This document shows positions 25,001-36,068 of a DNA stretch of 64,000 nt, piece after piece. Position numbers and translations under genes: made by a program. The stretch comes from Pleodorina starrii (lineage: Eukaryota; Chlorophyta; Chlorophyceae; Chlamydomonadales; Volvocaceae). The notes below the pieces were generated by a model. The model was not told the origin of the DNA. It searched no databases and saw nothing but the letters and a program-made list of their open reading frames with translations. Where the stretch lies: the NCBI GenBank assembly GCA_030267565.1, contig BRXU01000025.1, forward strand, positions 789,501 through 853,500, written 5' to 3'. Numbering within the stretch: the first letter of the stretch is position 1; each line of letters starts with the position of its first letter.

Positions 25001-26733
25001 GTCCGTGGGCACTTCATAACCTGTGCCCACCCACCCACCCCCAAAACACGCCGGGTGATACCACGGCCAGGTTACACACATACGGGGTGTTGATCGGTGG
25101 TTCGCAGATCTGGAGGTGCCAAGGTGCAGCGCCGAAAGCTGGAACTACTTTTTGTTACCCGCACCTAAACCCTAAGTACTAAGCCGTCTTGCTCTCCGCA
25201 CCCACCCACATCACCCACCCACCCTCACTTCCCACGCACCCTCACCTCGCTCAACCCTCACCTCGCTCTCACCTGGCCATCGGCGGTGTTGCTCCAGGGA
25301 ATGTAGTGCGTGCAAAAGGCGTTCCAACGCCCGAACGCAATCTGCGACGGAGGAGCGAGGGCCGGCCCAGAGCAGGGGGGGAGGCGGGGAACATGCCACA
25401 CGTGCGCGTCTGCTGCCGTTCCTTGTTGTTCCTTGACAAACTTGTGCGTCGACACGGCTCGCATGGGGGAGGGGTGTCGGCCCGGCTTTATGTCTCGCAG
25501 CAGCCACGTCCTTCCTTGCGATCTTCGTCCCGCCCCACCCAGCCCCGCCCGGCCCCTCTCCTCCTCCACACCCCGCCCCGCCCATCCCTGACCAACCGCT
25601 GACGCTGTCCACCCACCCCAGCCCTCTCCCAATCTGCATGCCGCAGCATACATATGTACTGCGCAATACACACACACACACATACACACACCAGCAGGCA
25701 ATCATCCCCCGCCAACTCCTCACTGCGGCTCCCTGCGGTTGACCGACCCCGCGACCCCCCGCCCTCAAGTTCCTCAGCCAGCCAGCCGTACCTCTTTTCG
25801 TTCGCTCCAGGGAACGGCCGCCAGGTTCTCCAGTTGAGACTCGATCGCGTCCCAGCTGTCCTGCGAGCACCTGCCAGGATTAGGGGCGAGATCCAAAATA
25901 ATCCATTATCAGATCCAGATCTGCACAAATCAAAAAACACGCGGGATCCGGATCTGAATCCGGATCCTGCCGGAATTATATCCCGCTGAGGAATGGCGAA
26001 CGTGCGCGGGCCTAGTTGTGGACGGGAGCCTAGGCGGGGACGTGTGGGAGGGATCGGCGGGGACGTGCGGTAAGCTGCTCTGGGAGCGGCTTGCCGAGCG
26101 AGCGAGCTTAGGGCTGCGTGTGGCCAAGGGAGTGGAGTGGAGTGGGTGACTGACTGTGCCACGGGGGTTTGGGTTCAAGGAGGGTTGTTGGAGGGTGGGG
26201 CTGCGGCCCTCCGCTTTGATTGCGCACAGCGGGCATCGGCGCTGCCTCGCTGCCCAGCTGCTGCCGGGCCATCGGCGCAACCCTCCTGCTGCTGTCACCG
26301 TGTCATCGACCACAAGCCCTAAGGAACAATGCCGTACTCCTTCACACGCCGCGGTGTCTTCTTTTGTACCCCTGGACCAGGGACCACCCACCTGAAGGCA
26401 CCCGAGTACGGCACCACCAGCGCCGCATTCCCGTCCCACTTGCTCCACGCGAGTACGGCAGGCACGCTGCCGGTCGGCGAGTACGTCCAAGTTGTCGTAC
26501 CGTCGGGGTTTACCCGGGTGTGCCCGGGGGCGTTATCGCCTTTTTTGGGGGGACGGGGTTGGGGGGCGAGGGATTGTTGGGGGTTGGGGCGGCGCTGGAG
26601 GGCAGCAAGGATGGGACGGAGGCGACGCAAGCGAAGCGATACTGGAGGGCGAGGGCGGCCTTCCCGGGGTTGGGCGCCGGAGCGAGGCGGGTGCAGCAGG
26701 ACGGAGTGCTGTCCGGTGGGGCCCGCAAAAGCA

Positions 26734-26767
<34 letters not shown>

Positions 26768-28676
26768 TGTCTTCGGGCACCCCTGGCGTTACCGTTAAGC
26801 CCCCAGTGTTCCTCTTTTTGGCACCTGCGACCTGTCAGACCCTACCCCTCCCCTCCCCGCCCGACTGCGAGCCGCATTCCTCAATCCCACGATGGTCCAC
26901 ATTCCACCATTCATCCATCCATCCATTCCTCCACTCAGAGGCGCTCAAGGAGGTAGCTCACCGAACCAGTACGTGAATTCCACATCAGGCAGCCTGCGGC
27001 CCCCCCCGCCCCGCCGGGTGGCGAGTGGCGGGTGGCGGCCAGCGGGTTCGAGGGCGGAAAGAATGACGCGTTCAGGAGGCAGCGTCCGGGACCGTGGCAA
27101 AGGGGCGGTGGTCAACGGGCCCGTGGCCAACGGGCGTGTGGAGGCGGGAGCAGGCGCGATAGGGCGATGGGGCGGCGTCAGTCGAAACAGGAGGAGGAGG
27201 GGGAGGAGGAGGGGGGGGGTCATGGAAAGGCGGGGACGTGTGGAAAAGCGGCTGCGTCTCGTTGGCCGCAACGGTGCGGATGCGCGTGCGGTGGCTCGGC
27301 GGGCCTTTCAGTCAGCCATCCATCTACCCACCCACTCATCCATCCATCCATCCATCCGTCCGCCCCTGCTGAGAAGAGAGGCCGCCCTCGGAACCCGCAT
27401 AATGGCATCCAACTAGAAACTGCAAAAAAAACATCCATCCGTCAGCAGCCCTGGTTGGTGCACCGCGCTGCTCGCCGCTCGCCGCGACGCCGGTGCTGCA
27501 CAGCCCGGCCCCTGCGGCGGCGGCCCCGGCGCCGATATGTTGAGCCCCAAGCCGCCCACGTCCAGCCCACCCACCTGTACACCTGCGACGAGGAGGAGGA
27601 GGAGGAGGGGGAGGGAAGGACGATCCGGCCGGCGGGCGGATGGCCGGCGGACACCGGTTTTGGAAATCGGTGGAAGGGAAGGGGTCAAAGCTGGTGTCAA
27701 TCTGTGTTGATGGTGCAGTGTCTACTGGTGGGGTCATTGGTGGGGCCATGCCACTGGTGGGGTCACTGGTGCGTTGAAAGGTGGAGTCAGTGGTGAGTTC
27801 ACCGCTCAGTGGAATTCACCGGTGGTGCTGGTGGTTTGAAGGGCGGCCGCACTGCACGAGCAGCGCCTCTCCCTCCCTCCCCAAAAAGAATAGCCCCAGA
27901 ACCGCATTGAATCTCAAACTCAACCTCAAACTCGTCAGCCCGCCGCCCCCAGCTGCCTGGCCCCTCCCTCGACCCTCCCTCGACCCGACTCGACCCGACG
28001 TGGCCTGACAGATCACTGCCGGTAAACCGCAGAACAACACAAGATGTGCTGACGGTGTTCGGTGCATAGGAGGCAACGCAGAGCAGGTTCCCCCGTACTG
28101 TATGCACTGTACGGCATCGTACTGCGCCGTACCTGGCTGGCTTCGTACAGCTCCACCAGGAAGCCGATGTGCTCAAAGGGCCCCAGGCTGTCCGCCGCCA
28201 CGAGGTTGGTCAGGAACACCGTCCCGTTTTGAATCAGCACGCGCTGGGGTTTATTGCAATCCGGGCCCGCCGGCTGCCCCTGCTGCTGCTGCAGCCGCCG
28301 CCGCTGGCCCCGCGCCCGCGTCAGCTCCTGCTGCTCCTCCTCCTCCTTACGCTGCTGTCGCTGTCGTTTGCGGCTCGTGCTTGCTCCTATTGCGGCGTCA
28401 GCCGGCATGGCTGACGCAGCCTCATCCCCTGCTTCGGGCCCGTCACTAGCCTCCCGGTGCTGCCCCAATGCCTGCTGCTGCTCCTCCTGCTGCTGCTGCT
28501 CCTGCTCCTCCTGCTGCTGCACCTGCAGATTCCGCTGGCGCCGCTGTTGGTGGTGGTGGTGGTGGTGTGACTTCTGCCGGAAGGATTGCGGCGGCAGGTC
28601 ACAGAACTTGCAGACCGAAAGCGCGAGGTCTTCGCTGATGCCGGTCTCGCCCCAGAAGCCAACGTCGCGCTGGATC
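22098..28676 (-). CDS. GT90 / CAP10-like glycosyltransferase (5' end not found)
   Basis: A secretory-pathway sugar transferase of the CAP10/POGLUT family; donor and acceptor are unknown. Twelve minus-strand exons keep phase: 28676-28133, 27582-27575, 26993-26962, 26539-26392, 25870-25792, 25341-25273, 25020-24882, 23561-23503, 23323-23228, 23112-22970, 22642-22547, 22296-22098 (TAG). They give at least 536 aa. Family landmarks in order: IQRDVGFWGETGIS, RVLIQNGTVFL, LPDVEFTYWFGD, AALVVPY, AVPWSERKEIAFGR, KCPRTHLNELA, AYKYIVSTDGWSISSKF, YLLLGSAVLK, YGFYYDAIKPYKHYLPF and VVRWAKSHDEQARRVAEEGQ. An insert of His6 and Gln/Glu runs separates the first two landmarks, and a Gln5 run lies near the C-terminus. 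The start codon and any signal peptide must lie upstream of 28676; no candidate exon fits the phase convincingly. Exon 2 is only 8 nt. Confidence 0.86.
23116..23175 (-). repeat. Degenerate GACCCGACCT repeat abutting a splice acceptor
   Basis: Read on the minus strand, about seven GACCTGACCCG-like units run straight into the AG acceptor of the exon beginning at 23112. A similar run (CCGACCCGACCCGATTCG) precedes the acceptor of the pflA exon at 17851 on the plus strand. Confidence 0.7.
24114..24280. repeat. Interleaved inverted repeats (A-B-A'-B') in a GT90 intron
   Basis: Block A (24114-24141) is exactly complementary to A' (24206-24233, 28 bp). Block B (24158-24204) is complementary to B' (24234-24280) at 45 of 47 positions. 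The blocks interleave, so A:A' and B:B' pairings cross instead of nesting. They lie in the 1.3-kb intron between the exons ending at 24882 and starting at 23561. Confidence 0.88.
24310..24815. repeat. AT-rich island and GATA microsatellite in a GT90 intron
   Basis: About 24310-24420 is almost pure A/T (TATA/ATTA words), in sharp contrast with the GC-rich surroundings. A (GATA)n tract with one (AATA) break follows at 24732-24810. Both are in the same large intron as the interleaved inverted repeats. Confidence 0.8.
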
Positions 28677-31600
28677 CTGTTTTTTGCGGTTTTGTGGAAG
28701 GTTATGTTGAACGGGGTTGCTTAATACGATACGGTGCGTTTGATGGGTGTTGGGGCGCCCCTGCGGGCGGTGCGGTGCCGACAAGAGGGGGCAGCTGGCT
28801 GGTGCACGCCTCACCGGAGCCCGAGGTCGGGATGGAGCTCGCAGTGCTCCAACCGAGATCGTTTCCATGTGGCAAAGGAAAATCGAGGTAGCAAACATGC
28901 AAGCAGAAACAAGATTGTTGAAGGAGACCGCATGTTTCAGGGATACCTAATCATGTCTCCGCCAAATCACTGTGTTCTAGCCTCATGACATAATTAGATG
29001 CAGGTATGTTTGCATTCGTGGCCAAGTACTTCATAATTCATGGCGCATCAAGGCACGCAAGGTTACCAAGGTCTCCGTCCACGAATAATTAAACAAAATT
29101 CAGGAAACTGCTCATGGATCGCAACGCAAGAAAAGCAAGACGCTGTAAAGTTATCTAGTTCATATCTTGATAACCCGTCGCTTTCGTTAGCAGCCGAGCT
29201 GGATCCTATCGTACACTGGCGGTTTCCTTTCAACCACCAACTTCGGACAACAACGGTGCTCGTGGCCTGGCCTAGCCCGGCTGGTCAAGCTATGGTTGCT
29301 GTTCAAGGGCGCCGTCTGCCAGCTTAAGCGTGCACCGATGTGCGATATAGCAAGACAGCCCAACCTAGCCCCAACCCAAGCCGTAGAGCCCAACCCCGTT
29401 TCGACATTTCTACCCGGGATCCTGCTGGGGCGGGGTTTTATGATCTGGTGGAGAGCATGTCAGCTTACAACTTGGCTTGCAAGCCTCACAAGGATCGCAA
29501 ACCCTTCAAGCTCGGCCGCTGCGCCTAGTGTCCTCACTCACTCAGGGATTACACATTGACCCCTCAGCGTGATGCGCGATACGCCTTTGGTATTTGCTTT
29601 CTGCTTTTTGGGGGGTAAAAAGAAGGGGCGGCGTGGACAGTGGAGCTGCGCCAGCGTTCAGCCTAGCCCAAGGCGATGAGGCGACGGCGGCAGCAGCCGT
29701 CTTGTGCGTGCGCAACGCGAAGCTTGCGGAATTCCCCTTACAACCAGGCTTACAACCCCTCAGCCCGCAGCGACCCAACCAACCAACAAACCCACCCCAC
29801 CCACGCACGCACACATGCATGCATGCACGCAATCTTGCCGCAACGCAACGCGTCACGGCGCCCGTCCGCACCCCTCCGAGCCAACAAGCAAAAAGCAAAA
29901 AGCAAAACGCCGGCCTTCCACCAAGATTTCACCGCCGGGGGGGGCGGGGGGCAACGGTAAGTGAGGGACGCAGGGCCCACCTTTCTTGCCCTCACCCCCA
30001 TGCTGCATCTTCCTCCTCCATCGTCGTGCCTATGCGGCACATGGTCCACCGGCCAACCCTTCCAGATCAACCCTCCATGGGCCTTCCCGGCCTTCACGGA
30101 AGCCCCCGCTCTTACGCGGCACGCATTCCAGACATCCCTGGAGGGCCCCCTCCCTCCCTCCCAAACACGTACCCACGCCCGTAGGCCCCCGCCTGCCAAT
30201 GCAAACCAACCATGCACAGCAGCAGCGGGTTCGCACCCACACCCACACCCACACCCGCAAGCGCAGGTCCACAAGCGCGCGTGCACACACACACACTCAC
30301 ATACACACACGCGATAAGAGGGAAGATCATAAATGATTAAGAGGTAGACTGGGGCATGGCTGGCGCTGCGCCAAAGTGACGCAGCAGTCCCCTTCCTGCC
30401 CAGGCAGAAAGCACAACGGAAACCCCAAAGCACCCACACCCACCCACACACACAGGCAGACACCGGCAGCAAGCAAGCAAAACAAAAGACCCGCAGGTAG
30501 CCATGGTAAGCCAATGTTGTGCGAGACGAGTACGAGCAAGACCAGATCGATCCGTGGGAATTTGGTGACGTCGGGGGCATGCGAGCACGCCATGCCTCCG
30601 ACAGACACCCCGCCATCAAACCCATGACCCAAAACACCATACTTGCCTCATGACGCATCGCCAGCGAGTTGACCACCACAATAATAACGCTTCCCCCCAC
30701 GCATTCAGTTCCCGCCCGCCGCGCCGATAAGTAAGCTCCAACCGCGGCCTCCCTTCCACCCTCCCGAGTCCCGACCCCACCCAGCGCGCCGGCCGTCGAC
30801 AGCCGCCCCCCGCGCCGCCCCGCGCAAACGTCCAAATGTGCCAATGTACAGTCTCTGATTGACTGCCGCGGGGGGAAGAAGGTCGCGCGACCAAAATAGT
30901 GGAACGCCCGGCGTCCCCTCCCCCCTTAGCTAGCAGACCGCGCGGCGCGAATGCCCAAAAAATCCTGGCCGCCCGCGCCAATCCCAAAACCAAAACAAGC
31001 GAGAGCCGTCCAGGACCATCCCTCCAGCGGTCAGTAAGGCCCGAATGGCCAGGCTGTACTGCGTACGGCACCTCCGCGGGGGCCCCCGGGAGGAGAGAGG
31101 GAGACCCGCGCGTTCCCCCGTCATACCCCAAAACGGAGTTGGAAGGGGAGGTGCCGTACAGCCGCTGGAGAAGAAACGCAGACGCTGCCGCTGCCGTTGC
31201 CGCCACACACGGCCCTTCAAAAAAGTGGACAAAGAGGAGAAAATCCGATCTCGCGAATGCGAGCAGCGAGGAGAGGAAGGCTATTTGAAACTCCGAAAAA
31301 ACCTAACCTAGCTATGGCATGAGTAACCTTGTACTCGGAAAGAAAACTTGACCTATCTCGGGAAAAGACCGATGAAAAGAGAACGCCTGACAAGTTGACG
31401 ACAAGTTGCTGCCCCCGGTAAGAGGTGCACACGGTACACGGTGCACGGCGCGCGCACGCGTTTCCAACGGGGTTGTCCCCCCAGGAAGCGGCAGCCGGGG
31501 CACCAGCGAAAGCGGAGCGCCGGAGAAGAAACATTCGCACGGCACCACCAACGCAGCATGGCGAGCAAATGCGCAGTTAAACGGCAGCCGCCGCGGCCGC

Positions 31601-34600
31601 CTATCAATGACGAAAGTGCGCTGCCCAAACAACCGAATCCCTCCCCGGCATACAGCCGCCAAAGCCACCAGCATTTTGCCACGCGCGCATTGCCTAAACA
31701 AGCACCAAAAGTACCGCATCATAATCTTTGTTGGACAGGGGCCCGTTTGGACAACGCGCACGCACCCCCAGCCTAACTGACCCCCCTTTCGCCTTTCGCC
31801 GTCCGACCGATTGCCCACCGACCGCTTCCAACAAAAGCAGCCTCCTGCTTGCCCAAGTGTCCTGCCCTGCCCTGCCTTGCCCTGTCCTGTCCTGCCCTAG
31901 AAACCTGCCCTAGAAACGTCTACAAATTGGCCGCGCACCCGAAAGCTACCTAAAGCAGCTACCACTCTATCTACGCCAGAACGTGTACAACTTCTTGTAC
32001 ATCTGTACGGCCGTACGGCGTCGGCCGGAATACATCACAAGTCGCAAAATCGCGACGGCCCCCATTTATCAAGCTCGTCCAGACAGCCCCCATCCATCCA
32101 TCCATCCTTGATGTCATGACATCGATGAACCTTGCCGATTCCGCGCAAATAAGGAAACGGAAACGGAAGAAAGCAACGCTCCAACAGCAGTGAAATATAA
32201 TCTGTGGCAGTATCAGTATTATACCGGTACTACTGTTAATTCCCCTCAAATGGGAATCCAGCGCTGCGCTCGACCCGACACATCTATAGCCTGGAAAAGT
32301 ATTTTTTAACCTGCCTGCTCTGTTCCCTAACTAGGCAACGTGACGCCAGCAGGGCACACCAATACGTGACCGCATCCGGCTACGACTGCCCAAATCGATC
32401 CTTGAATAGAAGGATTGCTTGACCGCCGCCAAAACAGCTCTTTAACTCTAATCCTGCATCTGACAAGTGAAGCTCGGGCGGCGGGTCTGCCCCCGGCACG
32501 TGACTAGCTACCTCGGCCCCAACATCATCATACACACATACACGCACACAGCTCAATAAAGGCGGGCGCCTCCCGCTCTCTCATTGACCAAACAAGCGCC
32601 CGGTGCCTTGCTTTCGAGCATCTTCTCCAGCGCGCTCTCATTCGCTTCCCGCTACCGACGAAAGCCGGAACCGCCGCCATCGGCCAATCACCCCAAACAG
32701 CCCGACTATCCCCTCATCCGACCACCAACAACGTCTCCATCCCGCAAATGAAAACTCTCTTGCCAAGAACACCCGGAAATAGCCGTCGACGCAAACCCCC
32801 TTCCCTTAACGACAATAGTAGGAGGGACACCGCACGAGGGAGCGCGCCGCGCTGAACCACCCCTCCACCCACCCAGGAGCGAGGAGCGAGCAGTCCACCA
32901 TTCTTCCATCATCCATAAAACTCGGAAGAAGGGCCCTCCCTCCCGCCCTCCCTGCCCCCTCCCGGGCCTCCGTGCCCCAGGGCAACGCGGCGCGGCCCAC
33001 AGAGGCTCTACCCGCCGAGCGCAACCCCCGCCCAGCAGGCGCGAGCAGCGTTCCCCGCCTGCATGCGATGCCGAGCACGCCGCACGCGCTGCGCGTGCTG
33101 CGCTGCGCCGCACGTGCTGCACTGCGGTCGGGGCAAGTTCAGGGCACAACAGACCCGATCTAGGCACCCAGAGCCTAAAGAGCACGAGCATGAGCAGGCG
33201 CAGACCAGACGACGCGGCAGCGCAGGGGCCGGCAGGCCCCTCAGGGCCCCTCGCAGGGGCCGGCGAGCCCCTCAGGGCCCCTCGCAGGTGGCGCCGCGCC
33301 CGAGCGGCTCTACCGTTGTCCGACCTCCGGTCATCTATCCGGGACCGTCACCATCCGGGTCCGCCCCCAGGTCCGCGTCAGCACCTTTGTGAGCTCACAA
33401 CCCACAATAAAACGTGTGTGATAAGCGACCCGCGGGTCGAAATACCAACAAGGGCCTTCCTCAGTGCGCCGCCTCTATCTCTTGCATCTCTCTCTCTCTG
33501 TATCTCTCTTATTCTCTCTCCCTCTCTTGCCGTATACCTCCTGCATTGTACGACAGCTTGCCGCCTGCTCCGCGCCGCCCTGCCTCGAGACTCACTTGCA
33601 ACTGCGGCGGCGGCGGCAATGACGGCAAAGACGGAAGAAGGGATACATCCGCGCATCCAATTCAGAATCCAATCCGACAGAATTGATATCCAAATCCATC
33701 CATACCCAATCGGATCCAATCCGCGTTTGCATCCCAATCCGCTCCCTCCTCAGTCACAGACGCACCACGCAGGCCCCGTTGGCCCCTGTCGAGACAGCCG
33801 TTGGAAAACCGCACCAGCCAACATCCTGCTGGGGACTACACCGCAGAGTTTGCCCCCCCGTTGACCGTTGCTCCAGATCCAACAAGCACAACGGGACACG
33901 GGATAAGGCCCATATGGCACCAATGGATCCACCGATGGATCCACCGATGGATCCACCAATGGATCCAGAAGCTGTGCGAACACGTGACCTCGCCGGCTCA
34001 ACCAAACCACCGTGCCCGCCAGAACCCGCACTTTGGAAAGGATGAACAAGGCAACCGGACTGCGTCCCCCAGCGTGAAGCCTCTCGTCCGTTTTACCACC
34101 ACAATTGGTCAAGAGGAGGATGGCGTACGGCCGCCGTACTGTCGCATCGGACGACAACGCCCGCCTTTTTATCGAATATCTCACCCACCTCTCTCTCGCG
34201 CCGAGTCCCTCGCGCTGCCCTGCAACGGTGCCGCAATTGTACGACAGCATGCCCTGCAACGGTGCCGCAATTGTACGACAGCATGCCCTGTAACGGTGCC
34301 GCAATTGTACGACAGCTTGCCCTGCAACAGTGCCGCAATTGTACGACAGCTTGCCCTGCAACGGTGCCGCAATTGTACGGCAGCATGCCCTGCAACGGTG
34401 CCGCAATTGTACGACAGCATGCCCTGCAACGGTGCCGCAATTGTACGACAGCTTGCCCTGCAACGGTGCCGCAATTGTACGACAGCTTGCCCTGCAACGG
34501 TGCCGCAAGCGGCGACTTTGCAGAAACGGGCGCGGGATCGGGCGCGGGCGCGAGGAACGGCGACAGCAGCCCCCAGCAGCAGGCGCCCCAGAAAAACGGG

Positions 34601-36068
34601 ACCAACGAAATCAACGAGCCCAGCCCAAAACAAGAAAGGCGCGGCCACATCATATCACGTATCAAACCAAGCATCCAATCAAGAAAGAAACCAACCAACA
34701 AACCAACCAACAAACCAACCGACAAACCAACCGACAAAGGGACGGAACGACCCGGTACCATCTGAACCGCCGGTACCATCGGACTCAAAACAAACTCATC
34801 AACTAAACTTAACTTTCCACTTTTAACGGCGGATCCACCGACTGCGATATGACTCTTGATTGACCGATAGCGCTTCAATCAGCGCTCTAACCCTTGTTGC
34901 GCGGCCAAACGGCGGTCCACCACAAATGGCGCCCGGGGTCGCCACTTCGGCCTTTTGCTTTTTATCTGGTACCGCAGATACATCATTAATACGATACTTC
35001 ACTCGATCGCCACCATCTGCCAAACCGAGCACGCACGCGCGACCGCGCGCGCGCATGCACGCATGCACGGACGACGCAAGCAATGCGCAGCAAAGCAGCG
35101 CACACGCACAAGCACACGCAAGGGATGGAGATGGGGAAACTGTGCATTTCCTTCGCCGCTTCTTCTACCCTCCTCCTCCTCCTCCCTCTCCAGGCCATTT
35201 GAGGCGCTGAGGCGCGCCCTATATTAAGAAGAACTCGGCAACAGGGCGCGCCCGCACGGCACAAAATGCCGCGACACGGGAGCCGCCCGCCCTCCCTTCC
35301 TGTCTCTACCGCCACCCTCGCTCCTCCCTCCCTCCCTCCCTCCCTGGCTCCTTTCCTCCCAAGCCTTGGCGCTAAGGGACATGCAGGATCCACCCGACGT
35401 ATGCGCGGGTGCGTCGTGCTAGGAGCGGCTCCGAAACCACCTGCAAATCCAAAACCCCCGCGGCTCCTGCACACATACACATTCTCCAGCCCGGCTTCAA
35501 ATCGAACCTCGTCGCCCCATCTCTCCCGCTTTGGTTGAAGACGGGTGCTGCTCGGCCCCATCAAACAAACTGGTCATTCGCAAGTTTAGCTTGATGGCAG
35601 AACAATTTTTCCTTCGGTTGCCCAAACGCCCAAATCCAGACGACCGCGCGCCCGCCGCCCGAGCCAAAGCGCGCAATCGCCATCATGCCATCACCATCAC
35701 TGCATGCAATCGGACCGTGCGGGTGTTTCTGCAACGCGATTCGTGAACCTGAAGACATAAAGTGGGCCCCCGTGCCCCGTGCAGGCGGGCCGCCCAGGGA
35801 GCCCGATCGCTCCCTGGCTGCCGTACACCGGAGGGATCTACGGCGCTGCATCGCCGCCAGAGCCGGCGCCGCTTCCGACTCCGCCGAAAGATCTACCCAT
35901 GCAATCGTCGCGGGAGCCGGCGCCGCTTCCGACTCCGCCGGAAAACGTACCCAAGCAAGGGCTGCGAAGAGGTCACTTTGCCCGCTCGTCGCTTACGGCG
36001 CGAGCAGTCCGATCATCTCCGCAGCCGTCGCCGAAAGCAGCAACGGCGGCGGCTGCTTCTGGAATGAG
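28677..36068. other. Gene-poor 7.4-kb region
   Basis: No gene is supported here. The 5' exon or exons of the GT90 gene (minus) should lie at its left end, and the 3' untranslated region of the cyclin gene at its right end. It contains ACAC-type simple repeats (30228-30312), CCAT runs, a TACGGCCGTACGGC palindrome near 32009, ATGGATCCACCG 12-mer repeats (33920-33966), the 34-bp minisatellite, and AACCAACCGACA-type repeats (34690-34741). A 27-bp GC-rich unit is duplicated 50 bp apart near 35860 and 35910. Confidence 0.5.
34215..34509. repeat. 34-bp minisatellite, eight full copies
   Basis: The unit contains GTGCCGCAATTGTACGACAG followed by C(A/T)TGCCCTGCAACG. Eight full copies plus partial ends run from about 34215 to 34509 with only a few substitutions. 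Because 34 is not a multiple of three, all frames cycle, producing long but spurious open frames on both strands. An isolated matching stretch (ATTGTACGACAGCTTGCC) occurs at 33545. Confidence 0.92.

Noticed and set aside
28820..28880. METISVGALRAP-type exon as the start of the GT90 gene
   Set aside because: A donor follows it, but joining to the next exon in that phase gives a frameshifted, quickly terminated product.
29187..29393. Minus-strand frame ending VYDRIQ, resembling the start of the GT90 conserved region
   Set aside because: The match rests on a shared AGGATCCAGC word; no donor allows an in-frame join to the exon at 28676.
33801..34826. Long plus-strand and minus-strand open frames of 260-340 codons
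   Set aside because: They exist because the 34-bp repeat cycles through frames without stops; the predicted peptides are just the repeat translated in turn, with no splice sites or family match.
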